Positions 23,401-35,600 of a stretch of DNA of 64,000 nt are shown one piece after another. The notes beneath the pieces are model-generated. The model saw only the letters and a list, made by a program, of their open reading frames with translations. It was not told the origin of the DNA and searched no databases. The first letter of the stretch is position 1, and every line of letters begins with the position of its first letter. The stretch is from Echinometra lucunter (taxonomy: Eukaryota; Echinodermata; Echinoidea; Camarodonta; Echinometridae): positions 22,096,791-22,160,790 of the forward strand of contig CM057162.1 of the NCBI GenBank assembly GCA_029962745.1, in the 5' to 3' direction. The position numbers and the translations under genes are program-made.

Positions 23401-23835
23401 TTCGATGGCATTGTCGAAATTGAAGAGTCTCTTTTTGGGAGGAAAATAAATTACCGAGGGAATCCATGGGGTCATGACCGCGTACGGGTTGTCAGATTAG
23501 TTGAAAGAAGATCTGGCAAGTGCATCTGATATCCAGTAGAAAATCGGAGTGCTGCAACCTTGCTCAAAATCATCAAACGTCATGGGACACCAGGGGCTTC
23601 AATCTACACTGATGGATCGGTGGGGTACAGCCACCTGAATGAAGAGGGCTATCAGCATTTCAGCATGCTCCACACTGAAAGTTTCCGCAAGAGATACCGC
23701 AATGTACAAACAAGTGAAATTGTAGATGTTGATACCAACTTCGTTGAAGGTAGCTGGTCTCACACCGAGGCTCACTTCCAAATAGGATCCACGGCACAAG
23801 CACTGAAAACTTTGAAGCGCATATATGTGAAGTAA
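23401..23835 (+). pseudogene. Merlin transposase fragment, copy 3
   Basis: Starts FDGIVEIEESLFGRKINY, closer to the family (VEIDES) but with Glu for Asp. A stop falls after SGKCI. It then reads LLKIIKRHGTPGASIYTDGS and FVEGSWSHTEAHF. It is defective like the other two copies. Confidence 0.8.
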
Positions 23836-24231
23836 TGCGGAGAAACTTCCACAAGGGCAACCTTGGAGAGGTATACACGGCCTCCTTCCAGCTAATGGCA
23901 TGTATATACCGAGGGATGGGGATGGCAAGGCTCACAGCCCCCAAACCCCTCTTCCACACAATTCCACCTACATATAGAGCCTGCTGTTGATGACATTAAG
24001 GTGCCTCCTACTTACAATGTTCGTCACAGCCCCTAAACCCCTCTTCAACACAATTCCACCTAGAGCCTGCTGTTGATGACATAAGGGTGCCTCCTCTTTT
24101 CAATGTTCCCCCCCCCCCCCCCGATTTCGACGGGGCTATTCAACAATCGAAATGGAGCATGACTACGCTGCAGTGGTCCTGGAGACAGATGAGCCCGTCA
24201 GCCACTGCGAGGTAGCAAATGAAGACATCAC

Positions 24232-25345
24232 ATGGAAAGGGGCATATTTCAAGGCTGTCCTATTTCTCCCGATTTGTTTTTGCTTGTGATTGAAACCATG
24301 GCCTTGACTGTTAGACAAAATACTAATATTAAAGGCATACCAATTTTTTATAAAGAACTGAAAATTTCCCTGTTAGCAGATGATTCCACCTGGTTTTTTA
24401 GATGGTTCCGGTCATTCCTTTAACAATTTATTTGATGTATTGAACAAATTTGCTTATTGTTCTGGTTGTAAACTTAATTTGTCAAAGTCAGAAGCAATAT
24501 GGATTGGAGCCAATAAAGGGTGTGATAATTTTCCTTTCTTTGATAGGGGTCTAACCTGGAAAACAGATAATTTCAAGACCCTTGGGGTTAATTTCTCTTT
24601 ACTGACAAATAAGCTTTTTGATCTCAATTACAAAGTCAAATTGAAAAGCATTGACGGCACTCTTAACTGTTGGCGGGTTAGAAACCTGTCTCTCATCGGA
24701 AAGATATGTGTGATAAAAACCTTATTATTGCCACAGATATTATATCTCTTTTCTGTCTTGTGCATAAGAATACCTAATCAGTTTTATAAAGATCTTAACA
24801 AAATGTTTTTCAAATTCATTTGGAATGGGGGATCTGACAGAGTGAAAAGGAGTTATCTTTGTAATAATTATGACAAGTGTGGCCTCCGTATGATCGATTC
24901 ATATGCATTTTCTTTGGCACAAAAAATGTCATGGGTAAAACTTTTGCTGGATAATAATTATTAAAGTATATGGAAGACCACTGAAATTTCTGCTCTTGAG
25001 TGCTTCAGTAATAGGAAAGATATTCTTTGGCTTTCATATGCTCCGGATAATATTTTGTGTTCTTTGGATTCTACCCTAATTGCTGACTCTTTAAGAACTT
25101 GGTACATTTTTCGAGACAAAATATCACTGAAAGAGTTTGGTAATGATTTTCTGTATTTAGGACAGTCTCAGATTATTTGGTACAATCATTATATCAGATC
25201 CAAATCCAAACAGTATTTTTTCTATGATGATTGGTTTCAAAAAGGAATAATTTTTGTAAAAGACCTCCTTAATCCTCCCCACCCTGGTCACAAACTTTTT
25301 GAAGAGCTTGTTCTGGACTTTGATATTTCAGCTAATCAGTCCTAG
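24232..25345 (+). pseudogene. L1/Tx1-type LINE reverse transcriptase fragment
   Basis: The first frame holds GIFQGCPISPDLFLLVIETM and ISLLADDSTWF (RT blocks with the ADD catalytic motif). After a frame break near 24400 the second continues CSGCKLNLSKSEAIWIGANK, FKTLGVNFSL, NLSLIGKICVIKTLLLPQIL and FKFIWNGG. A stop at about 24962 separates a third part (25055-25345). This matches the C-terminal half of L1/Tx1 ORF2. The endonuclease and the RT N-terminus are absent. Confidence 0.85.
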
Positions 25346-25868
25346 CAATTCCCCTATACAAGAGAATCAGAATTTCCCCATAATGGGAAAAAACCCGAAG
25401 ACAGGTGGACTTTGCCGAATCTGGCTCACTCCGACCTACTTTGCTTTCACACAGAAAGTCTATGGCGATTGACTTGACCGTTTGGACATGCTTGCGTAGA
25501 AACACTCACTCTACATTCCGCACATGATGTCGGGAGCGGTAAATTGCTCAAATTGAGATTATTAGTCTTTCCCTCAACAGACCAATTTACAGGATCCGAT
25601 GCCGTGTGCGGAATTCAAAGGCTCTCCGTAATGGCAGGATACTGTTATAATAATTCCCCACTTTAATAGATATTATCCATCCGTTCTGAATTTGTCAGAC
25701 AAATACAGAAAAACGCGCACACAGTATAATATCTGTACGTCTGTACGTGTGCGGCGGGTCGACTATAGCTGGATTATTTTCTCATTACTTCTCAAGATAT
25801 TGTCGGATTAATACGCTTATTTATGATTGCTGGACAGGTTTGAGAGCATATAGTTAGTTTCTGTTGCT
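25346..25868. other. Non-coding sequence
   Basis: No gene, repeat or site is recognised. Confidence 0.5.
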
Positions 25869-28112
25869 ATGAAAAGAGGTTTTGATGGTAGATTTACTTT
25901 GGAGAGAATGTGTTGTAATTGCTCATATGATTTAATCACAGCTGAGAACGCAAGAAAAACCACCGAGCGTGGGCCAAGCGCCTCTTCATCCTCCCCAGAA
26001 GTTCTGGGTAGGCCTGCTGCTTCAGCCGCCGAGGCCAAGGGGCAACAGCTGCAGACGCCTTACCTTTCACTGACAAGGTTATGAGCCAACGTCAGGGGTG
26101 AGTTTGAAAAAGAAAACAAGTGGATTGGAAAAGTTCCATATTCTTAAGCGAACATTTTACATTTGTACGACGTGTTATGAACATTTTGTTGCTGTTTCTA
26201 AAACTAGGCCTACCACCAGTAGTAGTACTGAATCTGACTCTGCTGCAAAGAGTGACCCACAACATGAGTGCAGTAACACTGAGACTGAGTTTGAGGAGAT
26301 AAATAAGAGAAGTGCAAGTGAGAAGGATGTCAAAGCTGATAAAGGTGTTGATAGTATCCTCGAGGAATTGTCCAAGTTAGGGGAAGTTAGGCCAGGTAGC
26401 CAATTTCATTGCTGCATCTCAAAAAGACAAAATAAAAAAAAAACATACAACTGTTACAAGGTGCTTTGTTCAACAGCACTTTAACTCATGAGATTGCCAC
26501 ACAAAACTTTGTCATTTATAACTTTTTGAAGGGTGTGGCAGGAAATAACACTTCAGAAAACGAAATTGCGAAAAACATATCTTGCATCTCCGTAACAGCA
26601 AAGCTGTTCTGCAATTATCTCTTAGTGAAAATCTAGTGTCGTATTCCATTGCGAGAAGTCGCACAGCATGTGAAATTACGTCAGCTAATTCCCCATCCGG
26701 AAGTTACACCTGTCTTACATCCTGGTTGGCCAAACAGTCATCAGAACCACCTCCCCTGCCTGTTTGGTGACATCTTAGTGTCCTTCAACAATAACCAAGT
26801 GAAAGGAAATCATATCACGTTGGGCACAATACTCAACTTAAAACCAGCGTTATTACTAGTGTGTGTGTGTGTAGCGGAAGTTCGTCCTATGGGAACTCTT
26901 CAAAGTGATGAGTCCTTAAAACCCATCCACTGGCTATCCCTTGAAAATCTACTGGCCCAAGTTAAAGAAGTAGTGTCAAAGGACAGTAAATTATTAAAAC
27001 AAAGCAGTAGACCAAACACATTACAAAGAACTCTACAAAACATTGACACTTAGAATAGATAAAGTCTGCTCAGAGCAATCAGTTCATGATAAAATTGCAA
27101 CTGACATAATTGATGAAGAAGTTGAACTTCTTAGAGAAAGGAGGGACTGGAGAGTTTGTTCCCAATGCAAGGTCAAAAACTTGAAAAACAAGCGAATTTG
27201 TGTTTCATGTGGGAGCAGATTAAGATCAGTTATAGAAAAAGAATAGCCATCTACACTAAAACATGTCCATGGAGAGCAACCCACAAAATACACCCTTGTA
27301 AGCTTTGAGCAGTTAGAAGAGCCTTCTACAAGCGCAACATCCAAAGGACCGGAAAAGACATTATCAAAAGAAGAGCCCAATCACCCCATCAAAATTAAAG
27401 CTGGGGATCCAATCTTTGTAAACCCCAATTCGCATGCAACTCTCATTCACGTCTTCAAAGATATTCGCCATCAAGTATGGATCAAGAAATATATTGAAAA
27501 TGGAACAAGGGAGTGGGTACCTATCACATGTGATGGTCTACCTTTCATCCTTGCGCAATGAGTGATCAAGGAAAAATTTTCATGTGGAGTTTGCAGTGAG
27601 TCAATATTCACCAAAAAAGCCTACATCAAGCATGTAAGAGATCATTCTTCGCCATCTGTACATGTAGCTGAAGAAGATATTGTCTTCTCAAAAGAATTCG
27701 ACTGGATCGTACTGAAAATTGGACACGGACATGTCGAAACGAATATGATTAGATCATATTTGGAACTAAATTGGGAAGTATTCTTGAAGGACACCGCACG
27801 TTGTATGGGCTTCTGCTCTGATGCTGCACAGAAATGTGCAAAAGCAGGGTCGGATCACCATAAGGCTTGGGAGCTTTTCCAGGTAGCATTCTATGGATGC
27901 ATGGACGAAATGCTTGTTCCTTATGTTAGAGATTGTTTGCATGACGACATTGAACCGACACAACATGGATTTCTTCAGTGGAGTGGCGGCATAGAGAAAA
28001 CAAGTTTTAAGTACATGCAGGAGCAGATACTTACCTATGGCCAAGCCATCATGAATCTCCAGACTGGAATTCGGGAGAACAACATTGCTAAATTGGATGT
28101 CAGGAAAAACAT
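25869..28112 (+). pseudogene. Unrecognised zinc-finger protein, broken or multi-exon
   Basis: A run of coding-like frames on one strand: 25869-26084 (CCNCSYDLITAENARK), 26098-26484 (ICTTCYEHF, then an acidic Ser-rich linker), about 26600-27053 (FGDILVSFNNNQVKG) and 27043-28112. The last frame carries a CxxC-x10-CxxC finger (CSQCKVKNLKNKRICVSCGS) like RanBP2-type fingers, then a C2H2-like finger (CGVCSESIFTKKAYIKHVRD plus His). A conserved-looking domain follows (ARCMGFCSDAAQKCAKAGSD, HHKAWELFQVAFYGCMDEML). Two in-frame stops (TAG 27244, TGA 27559) and at least one frame change interrupt it. It ends on a strong donor (AT|GTAAGT at 28112/28113). It may be a transposon-derived gene; I do not recognise the family. 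Confidence 0.55.
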
Positions 28113-29100
28113 GTAAGTCCGAAATGTTTGATTCTGATTGTCTGTAAATGAAGTGCAATTGATTTTCCTGACACGCGTAGGATCGTAAATTTTATGCAAC
28201 AGGGGCATTATTATGTAATAACAGCGATACTGCTGTAAAGGTATGTCTTTAGTGTTAATGATGAAATTATGGTCACATAAATGCAATTTGTTGATAAGAA
28301 TGGATTGTGAATGTGTAGTTGCGGATGAAATGATAAAGATATTGATATTGGTACCGCGGTGCATTTTATGATGGTCATGATGATGGTGATGACAATGTGA
28401 TTCAGGAATGATGCCACAAGATGAAAGTGTGGTAAACAAGGGTCAAGTAGAGAGTTGAGGACAGTTCGCAAAGGAAAATTTGACACCACCCCTAATGTTC
28501 TACCTTACTTCTGCTTCGTATGGAGATTTCTTCATCAAAAAAATATTGGACGGTTTTACAAAAAATATTGGACGGTATGAATATTTCGCCCCACCCATAA
28601 AATTATCATTGGTCAATAAATGACTGTGAGCATGCAGCTTGCGTGACATCCCAATGAAAATGCACTGCGTTTGTAACCGTAAGTCACGCCTATATTACCT
28701 GGAAATGATACGCGCTGGCTGCAGCTAGAGTGACGTCACAATGAAGTTGCAAGTTCAACTTTGTAACTGTAATTATGTTGGAGTTACTAGACTGTAGATC
28801 AGCATGTAGACCTACATGTAAATATGTTGGTGTTATTTGTTCTGTGTTCTTGGAATTTAAACATTGTTAATTAACTTTTCCTGTTGTCATGGAGAGGAAC
28901 TTCCAATCTGCCCTTGTTTATTTACAAGTTTCAATATTGGGTGATGCAGTTTACGAGATAAAATGATGAGTAGAACCTAAATCACATTTTACACTTCTTG
29001 TGGAGTAGGTCTAGATCTGTTCTAGATGAACATCTATTCTAGATCTAGATCTGTATGTAAATGAACATCTATTCTAGATCTAGATCTATATCTAAATAAT
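28113..29100. other. Non-coding sequence
   Basis: No gene is seen. AATATTGGACGG is doubled at about 28543-28576, and about 29005-29095 holds a tandem duplication of a block with GATGAACATCTATTCTAGAT and CTAGATCTAGATCT. The downstream exon implied by the donor at 28113 was not found. Confidence 0.5.
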
Positions 29101-29107
29101 AATTATA

Positions 29108-29251
29108 ATATTGGATGACCATTTTTCATGGAATACGTGAAAATATTGGTACTCGCTTGAGGAAAAATATCAGGCTCGTCTTCAACTCGTCCGATATATT
29201 TCCACAACTCTTCCAATATTTTCACGTATCCCACTCAAGGCCATCCAATAT
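29108..29251. repeat. Imperfect palindromic element (144 bp)
   Basis: It starts ATATTGGATGACC and ends GGCCATCCAATAT. An inner inverted pair ATACGTGAAAATATTGG / CCAATATTTTCACGTAT strengthens the fold. It is non-coding. Confidence 0.75.
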
Positions 29252-31228
29252 CATCTAAATATTCTGTGGCACACTACCAGCCTGAAATATTGCGGCATGA
29301 CACTACTGAAAGAGCTAAAAAAAGCAACGAGATAATTTGGATATAGTCCAGAGGGGTCTTGAGAGCTTAGGTTTACAGAGTATTTTTCACATTATAAAGA
29401 TAATTGACCATAATCCTGATAATCAAGAATGCGTATGTAGTCGTAGAGTCCTTGCTCGGTTGCCATCATACACCATCGCAACTCCATCGTTGGTGTTTCA
29501 ATAGACAAATTTCAAAATCTTCTCAAATTTTATGCATCATGCAATTCTCTCACAAAGGTTGTTCTCAACAACAAAAAGGTTTGTGGGAGGTCCAATCTGG
29601 TATTTTGGTAATAACTAAAACATGCAAAGGGAATTCCCATTATTGTAACGTGGATTGCAGGATGAGAAAATAGCTTGAGACCAGGTCCCAAAGGAAAAGC
29701 CATCCATAAATTTGACATTCATGAAACGGGTCTATTAATTCGCTCTGGCTTTCACTTTTCTTTCTTACTTCATTATTCATCTTTCCCTTTCCATGCCAAT
29801 TCCTCTCTATTGGCACAATGAAGAGAACAGACAGCTGTCTCACAGAAAGATCAAGAGATGCTGTATCGGCAATAAAAAACAGAAAAAAAGGGTTTTTTAT
29901 TCCAGTTATTTGTTTATTTTTTCAATGTTAGCAGGACAGTGCTCTGAAAAAAGGAGTAAATAAATCACATTATCAAAATTATGAGGGGTAATCATTACAT
30001 AAATTATAAAGGGACACAGATATGGTGTTTCTTTAGAAGATAAGTGCATTCTTTCTTTGGTGGTTTGGTCATTCGTGTCCACCTTAATGTCTAATACCCC
30101 TTTCATTAATTCTGGGATGCAGATAATAGGTGAATTATTTGGTCGCAAAATGAATTACTGAATGGGAGAGGAGCAGAATTATCCACACTTTTTGGATATT
30201 GCTATTATCCGCATAATTGCCGCATGAGGAGCACATCTTTGAATTAGTGAACGTGATTCTGAAATAATGCACACTTTGCAAAACTGCTTGAAGGTCACTT
30301 GTTTCCCGCAGCACAAACAGAGCTCAGTCAGTTGCAGGAAGCACATTCTTGAGCAGTCATCATGACAATCATCCGCATTATTTTCTTGTGGCGCTCGTAA
30401 AAAACAGTGCGGATTATTTTGGAAATAGTGAACACAATTTTTATTGAATTGTCCGCATTATTCCTAGGCGGAGCCGGATACGTTTTTGTTACGTTTTTTT
30501 TTCAATATCGTCAAGAGTTGCAACACAAAACTTCATGTTTTTGTTTTCTGTCAAAGAGTTATATGTGAAATGTAAGAAATATTGATAATCTATTGCTTGG
30601 TCAATCTACAAGAAGAAATTTGAAAATGAATTTTGGAGATTTCCAAATAGTAACGTCCCAACAGACAATTCGATGAAGACTGTGTTGTGGAACTGCTTCA
30701 CTGCGCAAAGCAATGATAAGGATTACAATGAATAGCAACCACTGTTTAATATTATGTTAAAAAATTAATATGCTCAGTATTTCAAGTTTTACAGCATGTC
30801 CACTTGGGCCGAGTAACGTCTAGACATTTTTAAAATGTGGATCATATCGTAGTATTGATGTAATAACTTATCTTTATTTAATCTCCACCAGTTCACCAAT
30901 GTGCTGAACTAACAGTTGAAGAAGTCAAGTCCTGCTAACACTTTTATTCTTGACTTGCGTGTCCAAAAAACTGATCGCTTTTATCCAGAATGGCCATGTT
31001 TGAATGTCCGTATCAAATGCTATAACAAATTTTAGTTGAGTCGGATCACAGACGGATGGTATAGTGTGCGGTGGGCTTTATGCCAGGTTAGCACCTGACT
31101 CATTTCAAATGCCAGAGAAGATCTCTGCAGAGGTTTTCCATGCTGGTGATCATACCAATCAAAGGGGCCTTCAAAAAGAACATAGTCTCCCTCACAAATT
31201 TACTGACAATGGTAAATACACTAGACCA
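29252..31228. other. Non-coding intergenic sequence
   Basis: No gene is seen. A single MITE end (reverse complement TAAAGCCCACCGCACACTAT) lies at about 31060-31080, related to 18869-18890. Confidence 0.45.
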
Positions 31229-31552
31229 GGGGGGTGTTTCATAAAGCTGTTTGTAAAGTTACGAATGACTTTACGAATGACTGGACTATGGCAAGCCAAA
31301 TAGGATGCCCAAAGTTTTTCTTAATGCTTTAACAAAGTGTGAATGCATTTCCCATAATCTTGATTAAATTGTGGCAAAAAATATACTTCACAATAAAATG
31401 TTTGTAAACAATAGTAATATTAATCTATGTCTGCATATTTCACCTTTACCTGATGCAATTTACAGTGATTGAGAATCCCATTCAGCCTGCCATATTCAAG
31501 TTGTTTGTAAAGTCATTCATAACTTTACGAACAGCTTCATGAAACACCCCCC
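31229..31552. mobile_element. MITE with about 45-bp terminal inverted repeats
   Basis: Left GGGGTGTTTCATAAAGCTGT and right (reverse complement) GGGGTGTTTCATGAAGCTGT continue as TTxGTAAAGTTAxGAATGAC on both sides. The interior is non-coding. A poly-C run extends the right end, so the exact boundary and target-site duplication are unclear. Confidence 0.85.
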
Positions 31553-32554
31553 CCCCCCCCACAGATATCTGCAGAGAACATTCAAAAATACATGTATTTA
31601 AGAAAAACTAGCAAAACATCTTCCTAGGACAACTGAATCCAAAGTTTCATAAGTCATCTGACTGTTTGCCATTTGCAGACTGGTTCCATGAAGCAGCTTT
31701 TAAATTTTTATGAGCCAAGCAAGGCATTTGCCTGTGCCACACTGTATTTCTCATGAGAGAGATTTACCAAGGGCATTAGGATTATTAAAGTGTTACAGTA
31801 CAAAGTGAATTTTTACATAGGTCTAAAGTGTTGACATGCATCCAATCAAACCCATACATCTTGCATCTTTGCATCTCTTTTTGTGTTGAGCAGAGTAATC
31901 TGCTAATTTGTGTGTACTGTTTTGTGCCAATTGGCATGAGTGGCATAGCCCTGAATGTGCCATTTAGCTATAAAAGCAATCAAAGAGTTAACATATGGTT
32001 GTAAATGCCAGTGTAATTGAGAATAAAAAAGACGTAAACACATAATTTATCTCTGTGGGAGTCAATCTTAATGCCAGCTATAGGGAGTTGGCTGCTACAG
32101 AGAGGTGGCTGCTAGCATTCAAGAATATTGACAAAATTCACTAATACTATGAGGTTCCTAGGATGCTATTTTCCCTCTCTAGATCAGAATGTGTTAAGCC
32201 ATTCACTGCTGCCAATGCTTCAAACTGCTCCTGAGTTCTCATTCATTAAAGAAAACATGTGTTTGAAGCTGGTTTACTCATTTCAAACAAGTCACATGGC
32301 TTGTTATTATTGTGATGTCACATATCACCTGATCACATGGTGCTTGCTGATTAACTACTTGAGTCTGATTGGCTTCTTACTGTAAATTGACTAGTAACAT
32401 GATCGTTTGCAGTATGCTGACTGACATGCATTCGTGTTGTTGTGTACTACCTGACTCTTGCTTGTTGATGAGCTTTACAAGTCTGTTAAGCTGGTCTGCT
32501 ATTTTAATGTCACTAAACATTTTTCAGTTTGTTGATTGGCTTGCTACTGTGATG

Positions 32555-32667
32555 TCACGTATCACCTGACTGTTTGGAGCTTGCTGATTGGCCAGGTGAG
32601 TCTGCATGTGCTCCCTGACTTTGTAAGAATCTCTGGAATGATTCAGCCTCCTTCAGTTCATCTTCAT
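32555..32667 (-). CDS. GPN1: GPN1 exon 11: terminal exon and stop
   Basis: The acceptor is TATGATCAG. Two bases complete the split Asp codon, then [20 protein letters not shown] and a Ser/Gly-rich end lead to TGA at 32557-32555. The FQRFLQ motif corresponds to the FQNFMQ motif of vertebrate GPN1. The frame has no upstream Met, so it is easily missed. An ATTAAA on the minus strand at 32508-32503 could be the poly-A signal (inference). Confidence 0.9.
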
Positions 32668-35600
32668 CTGATCATACAACAAATTTAGTAAATATCAATC
32701 AATACAGTGGAAACTCGGTATAACGAGGTCCTGGGGACCATCAAAATTACCTTGTCATAGCAGGAATCTCGTTATATCAGGGTTAAAATACCAATCAGAT
32801 ATAAAGAGCTGGGACCAGAATATTACATTGTTATATCAGGAATATTTTTATATCAAGGGGCCCGTTGCATAAAACTTACTATAATAGTAACTTTGCTATT
32901 ATAGTAACTTTGCTATTATAGTAACTCTTCATGGAATACTGGATTTTGATTGGCTGTTGAGCAACATGCCATACTCAACAGCCAATCAAAAACAAGTATT
33001 CCATGAAGAGTTACTATAATAGCAAAGTTACTATTATAGTAAGTTTTATGCAATGGGCCCCTGATCTCTTTATTACCAGTAGGAGTTTCCACTATATCTG
33101 GTGTAGAAATTACAGCAAATAAGGTAACAATATTTTAAATTTCATAAAAATCTTTTTCTAGCATTCATAGTGTCAGAAATATTTTTTTCTACATTCATGC
33201 AAATCAATGCCAAAACAGGAGTATGGTAAAGTGGAAACTCATGAGGACCTTGTGACCATGAAAGTTATCTTGCTATATAAGGTATCTCTTTATATCAGGG
33301 TAAAAAAACAAAAGAACATGAACACTTGGGACCAGCAAAATTACTTTGTTATACAGAGCTGCCAACCCCAACTGGAAAAAATCCTATTCTGTACTTCCTT
33401 TTATCCTGTTTTTATGCCAAAAATCCTATTTTGGCATGAAAATTTAAAAAGTACAACAATGTCATTCCCCTTTCACTCTGTGATATCCTAAAGAAAATAC
33501 AATATTAATAATAAATATGTATGACTTACTTAATTATTTTTATCCTAACTCTTCTACATTGTACTTCTTTTATTGAAAGTGATCTACAGTACAAAATACA
33601 CAGGTAGAGTACACCGAGCATTTGGAAACTTAAATGTTGATAAAATAACATGAAAATAAGATAAAATAAAGGTAATAAAGAATCAATGTCATATTCTCTC
33701 AAAAAAATCCTACTAAATAGGATAAAATCCTACTATTTGGCAGCTCTGGTTATATCACAAATCTCTTTTATTATTGGAGCTCTTTATAACAGGTATCCCC
33801 TGTGTTTGTATATCTACATAATCATAATGTATGTTTCATACTAGGCTTTAGAAGTGAGGGGGCATGATAGGTCAGAGGTAAAGTAATGTTATAAGTGAAC
33901 TTCCATGTCCCTCTGATAGGACTGGCTATGTAAGCCCACTGACTCCCTACCTGAAAGCATGTACAGTTTTATAGAAGTCACATAAAATAATCGTCAAAAT
34001 CCACGATCAACCTGTTGGATACAATGTGATTTCTCAGTCTTTGATCTTCACAATTACTTTTGTTTCCTGCACCTCGCACCCATACTTGCTATGGTCAACG
34101 TGCCTTTACAGTCAGTACTCCCACACTACTTAACAATCTTCCCTTACATATCTGTCAGGCCACTTCCCTTAAATCTTTTATATCTGTGCCAAAAACTGAT
34201 CTGTTTATTACCTAAGTTCTGAATGCTAGTAGTTATCATACCATATTTTCTGTTTTTAAGGTTGTTAATTCATGTTAATACTATAATCACTATTTATATG
34301 TAACTGTTAATGTATGAATGTTTTACAAATAATTTGCCTGCACAGTGCTTTGTGACTCATGCAACAAAGCTCTATATAAATTCCCTCTATTATCATTATT
34401 TGGGAATTTTGGTACAAAGCTCATTTTCAAAATATCTTGTGATGGGTATTCAACACATAATTTCACTTCTTACCGTCATCATCAGAATCCAGTGTTACTT
34501 CTTCTTCATCATCTGGTCCTAATCTCAGCTCAACAGGTGGACCTTTGACGTCTGCATCTGAGAAGATATGCAAAGAATTGTGATTTCATCATCATATTAT
34601 TCATTTATTTCTCTGTATATTAACCCATTAAGTACGATTTGATTTTGGTATAACACACATTTTCCACAGACCCTAGCCCAAGTTATCTGAGGCTCAGTAT
34701 TCAACAGATGGACACTTGGCATCTGCATCTGACATGATATACAAAGAATTGTGATTTCATCAGTTAATTCATTCATTTATCTCTATATTAACTGTATTAA
34801 GTACGATTTCATTTTGGTGGAGCACCCATTTTCAATAGACATTGTTTCAGCATTGGGTACCCCCTTTAAAGAAAGGTGTAAAAAAGTATACTCATTAATA
34901 CAAACCACAATAAATCTATTCTAACATCATCAGAAATAGATCTCACAGAAAGAAGATTACACATGTGAGGCTTGAGAGTGCATCCATCAGTAACAACCCC
35001 CCCCCCCCCCCCCCCAATTATATTTTAATTGGAAGAAATACTGCTAGGTATATGTATACATATTTTTTTTATTACTTCATGTTCATTTAGTAGATGATGG
35101 GGAAGAACAGGGGATATAAAGGAGAAATTCAGTAGAGGAAGAAACATATGAGGAATAACTTGTAAATCTTACATCTAATTTTTCAAATGTGTACATGCCT
35201 TCAGAACATCAATAGATAGGTAAACAATATCTTATGTACTGATATATTTTCAATACCATGTGGAATGATCCTGCTGCAATCATCTTTATAAGCAGTTCTG
35301 TCCTCAGTTTTTTTACTTCATTGATATGGCATTTTAATCATGGAGGCATCCTTTTATTCCTTCACTGACATAAGAAAAATAAAATCAGAGATTGTTCTCT
35401 GTACTATAATTACCTTCGTCCATTGAAACTCCAGTCAGTCCGACCTTCGAACCTTGACCTTTGCCCTTCTTTACCTTCTCCAACTTTCTTTGTGCTTCTT
35501 TTGCTTCTGCTTCCATCTTATTCAAAAAAGAATGGAAATTGGAATCACATGTATCATATATATGACAAGTGTTATGCATGATTGATAAATATAAAATTTC

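Larger units (their letters stand above)
21780..24240 (+). repeat. Tandem array of Merlin (IS1595-like) transposase fragments
   Basis: Three copies of a transposase C-terminal half start at FDGIVE: about 21797, 22785 and 23401. Copies 2 and 3 are about 616 bp apart. Copy 1 is followed by an extra block (22320-22600) with poly-C and the peptide MEHDYAAKVLESDEPVSYRE; a second copy of that block lies at about 24105-24235. The shared tail (RRNFHKG, TIPPRACC) is also repeated, with a short extra copy at about 24010-24090. All units point the same way. Confidence 0.8.
34531..34870. repeat. 171-bp tandem duplication starting inside GPN1 exon 10
   Basis: Copy 1 (34531-34701) and copy 2 (34702-about 34870) align at 171-bp spacing: CAACAGGTGGACC/CAACAGATGGACA, TCTGCATCTGA and AAAGAATTGTGATTTCATCA recur. 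The duplicated part includes the first 27 or so bases of exon 10 and its acceptor. Confidence 0.85.
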
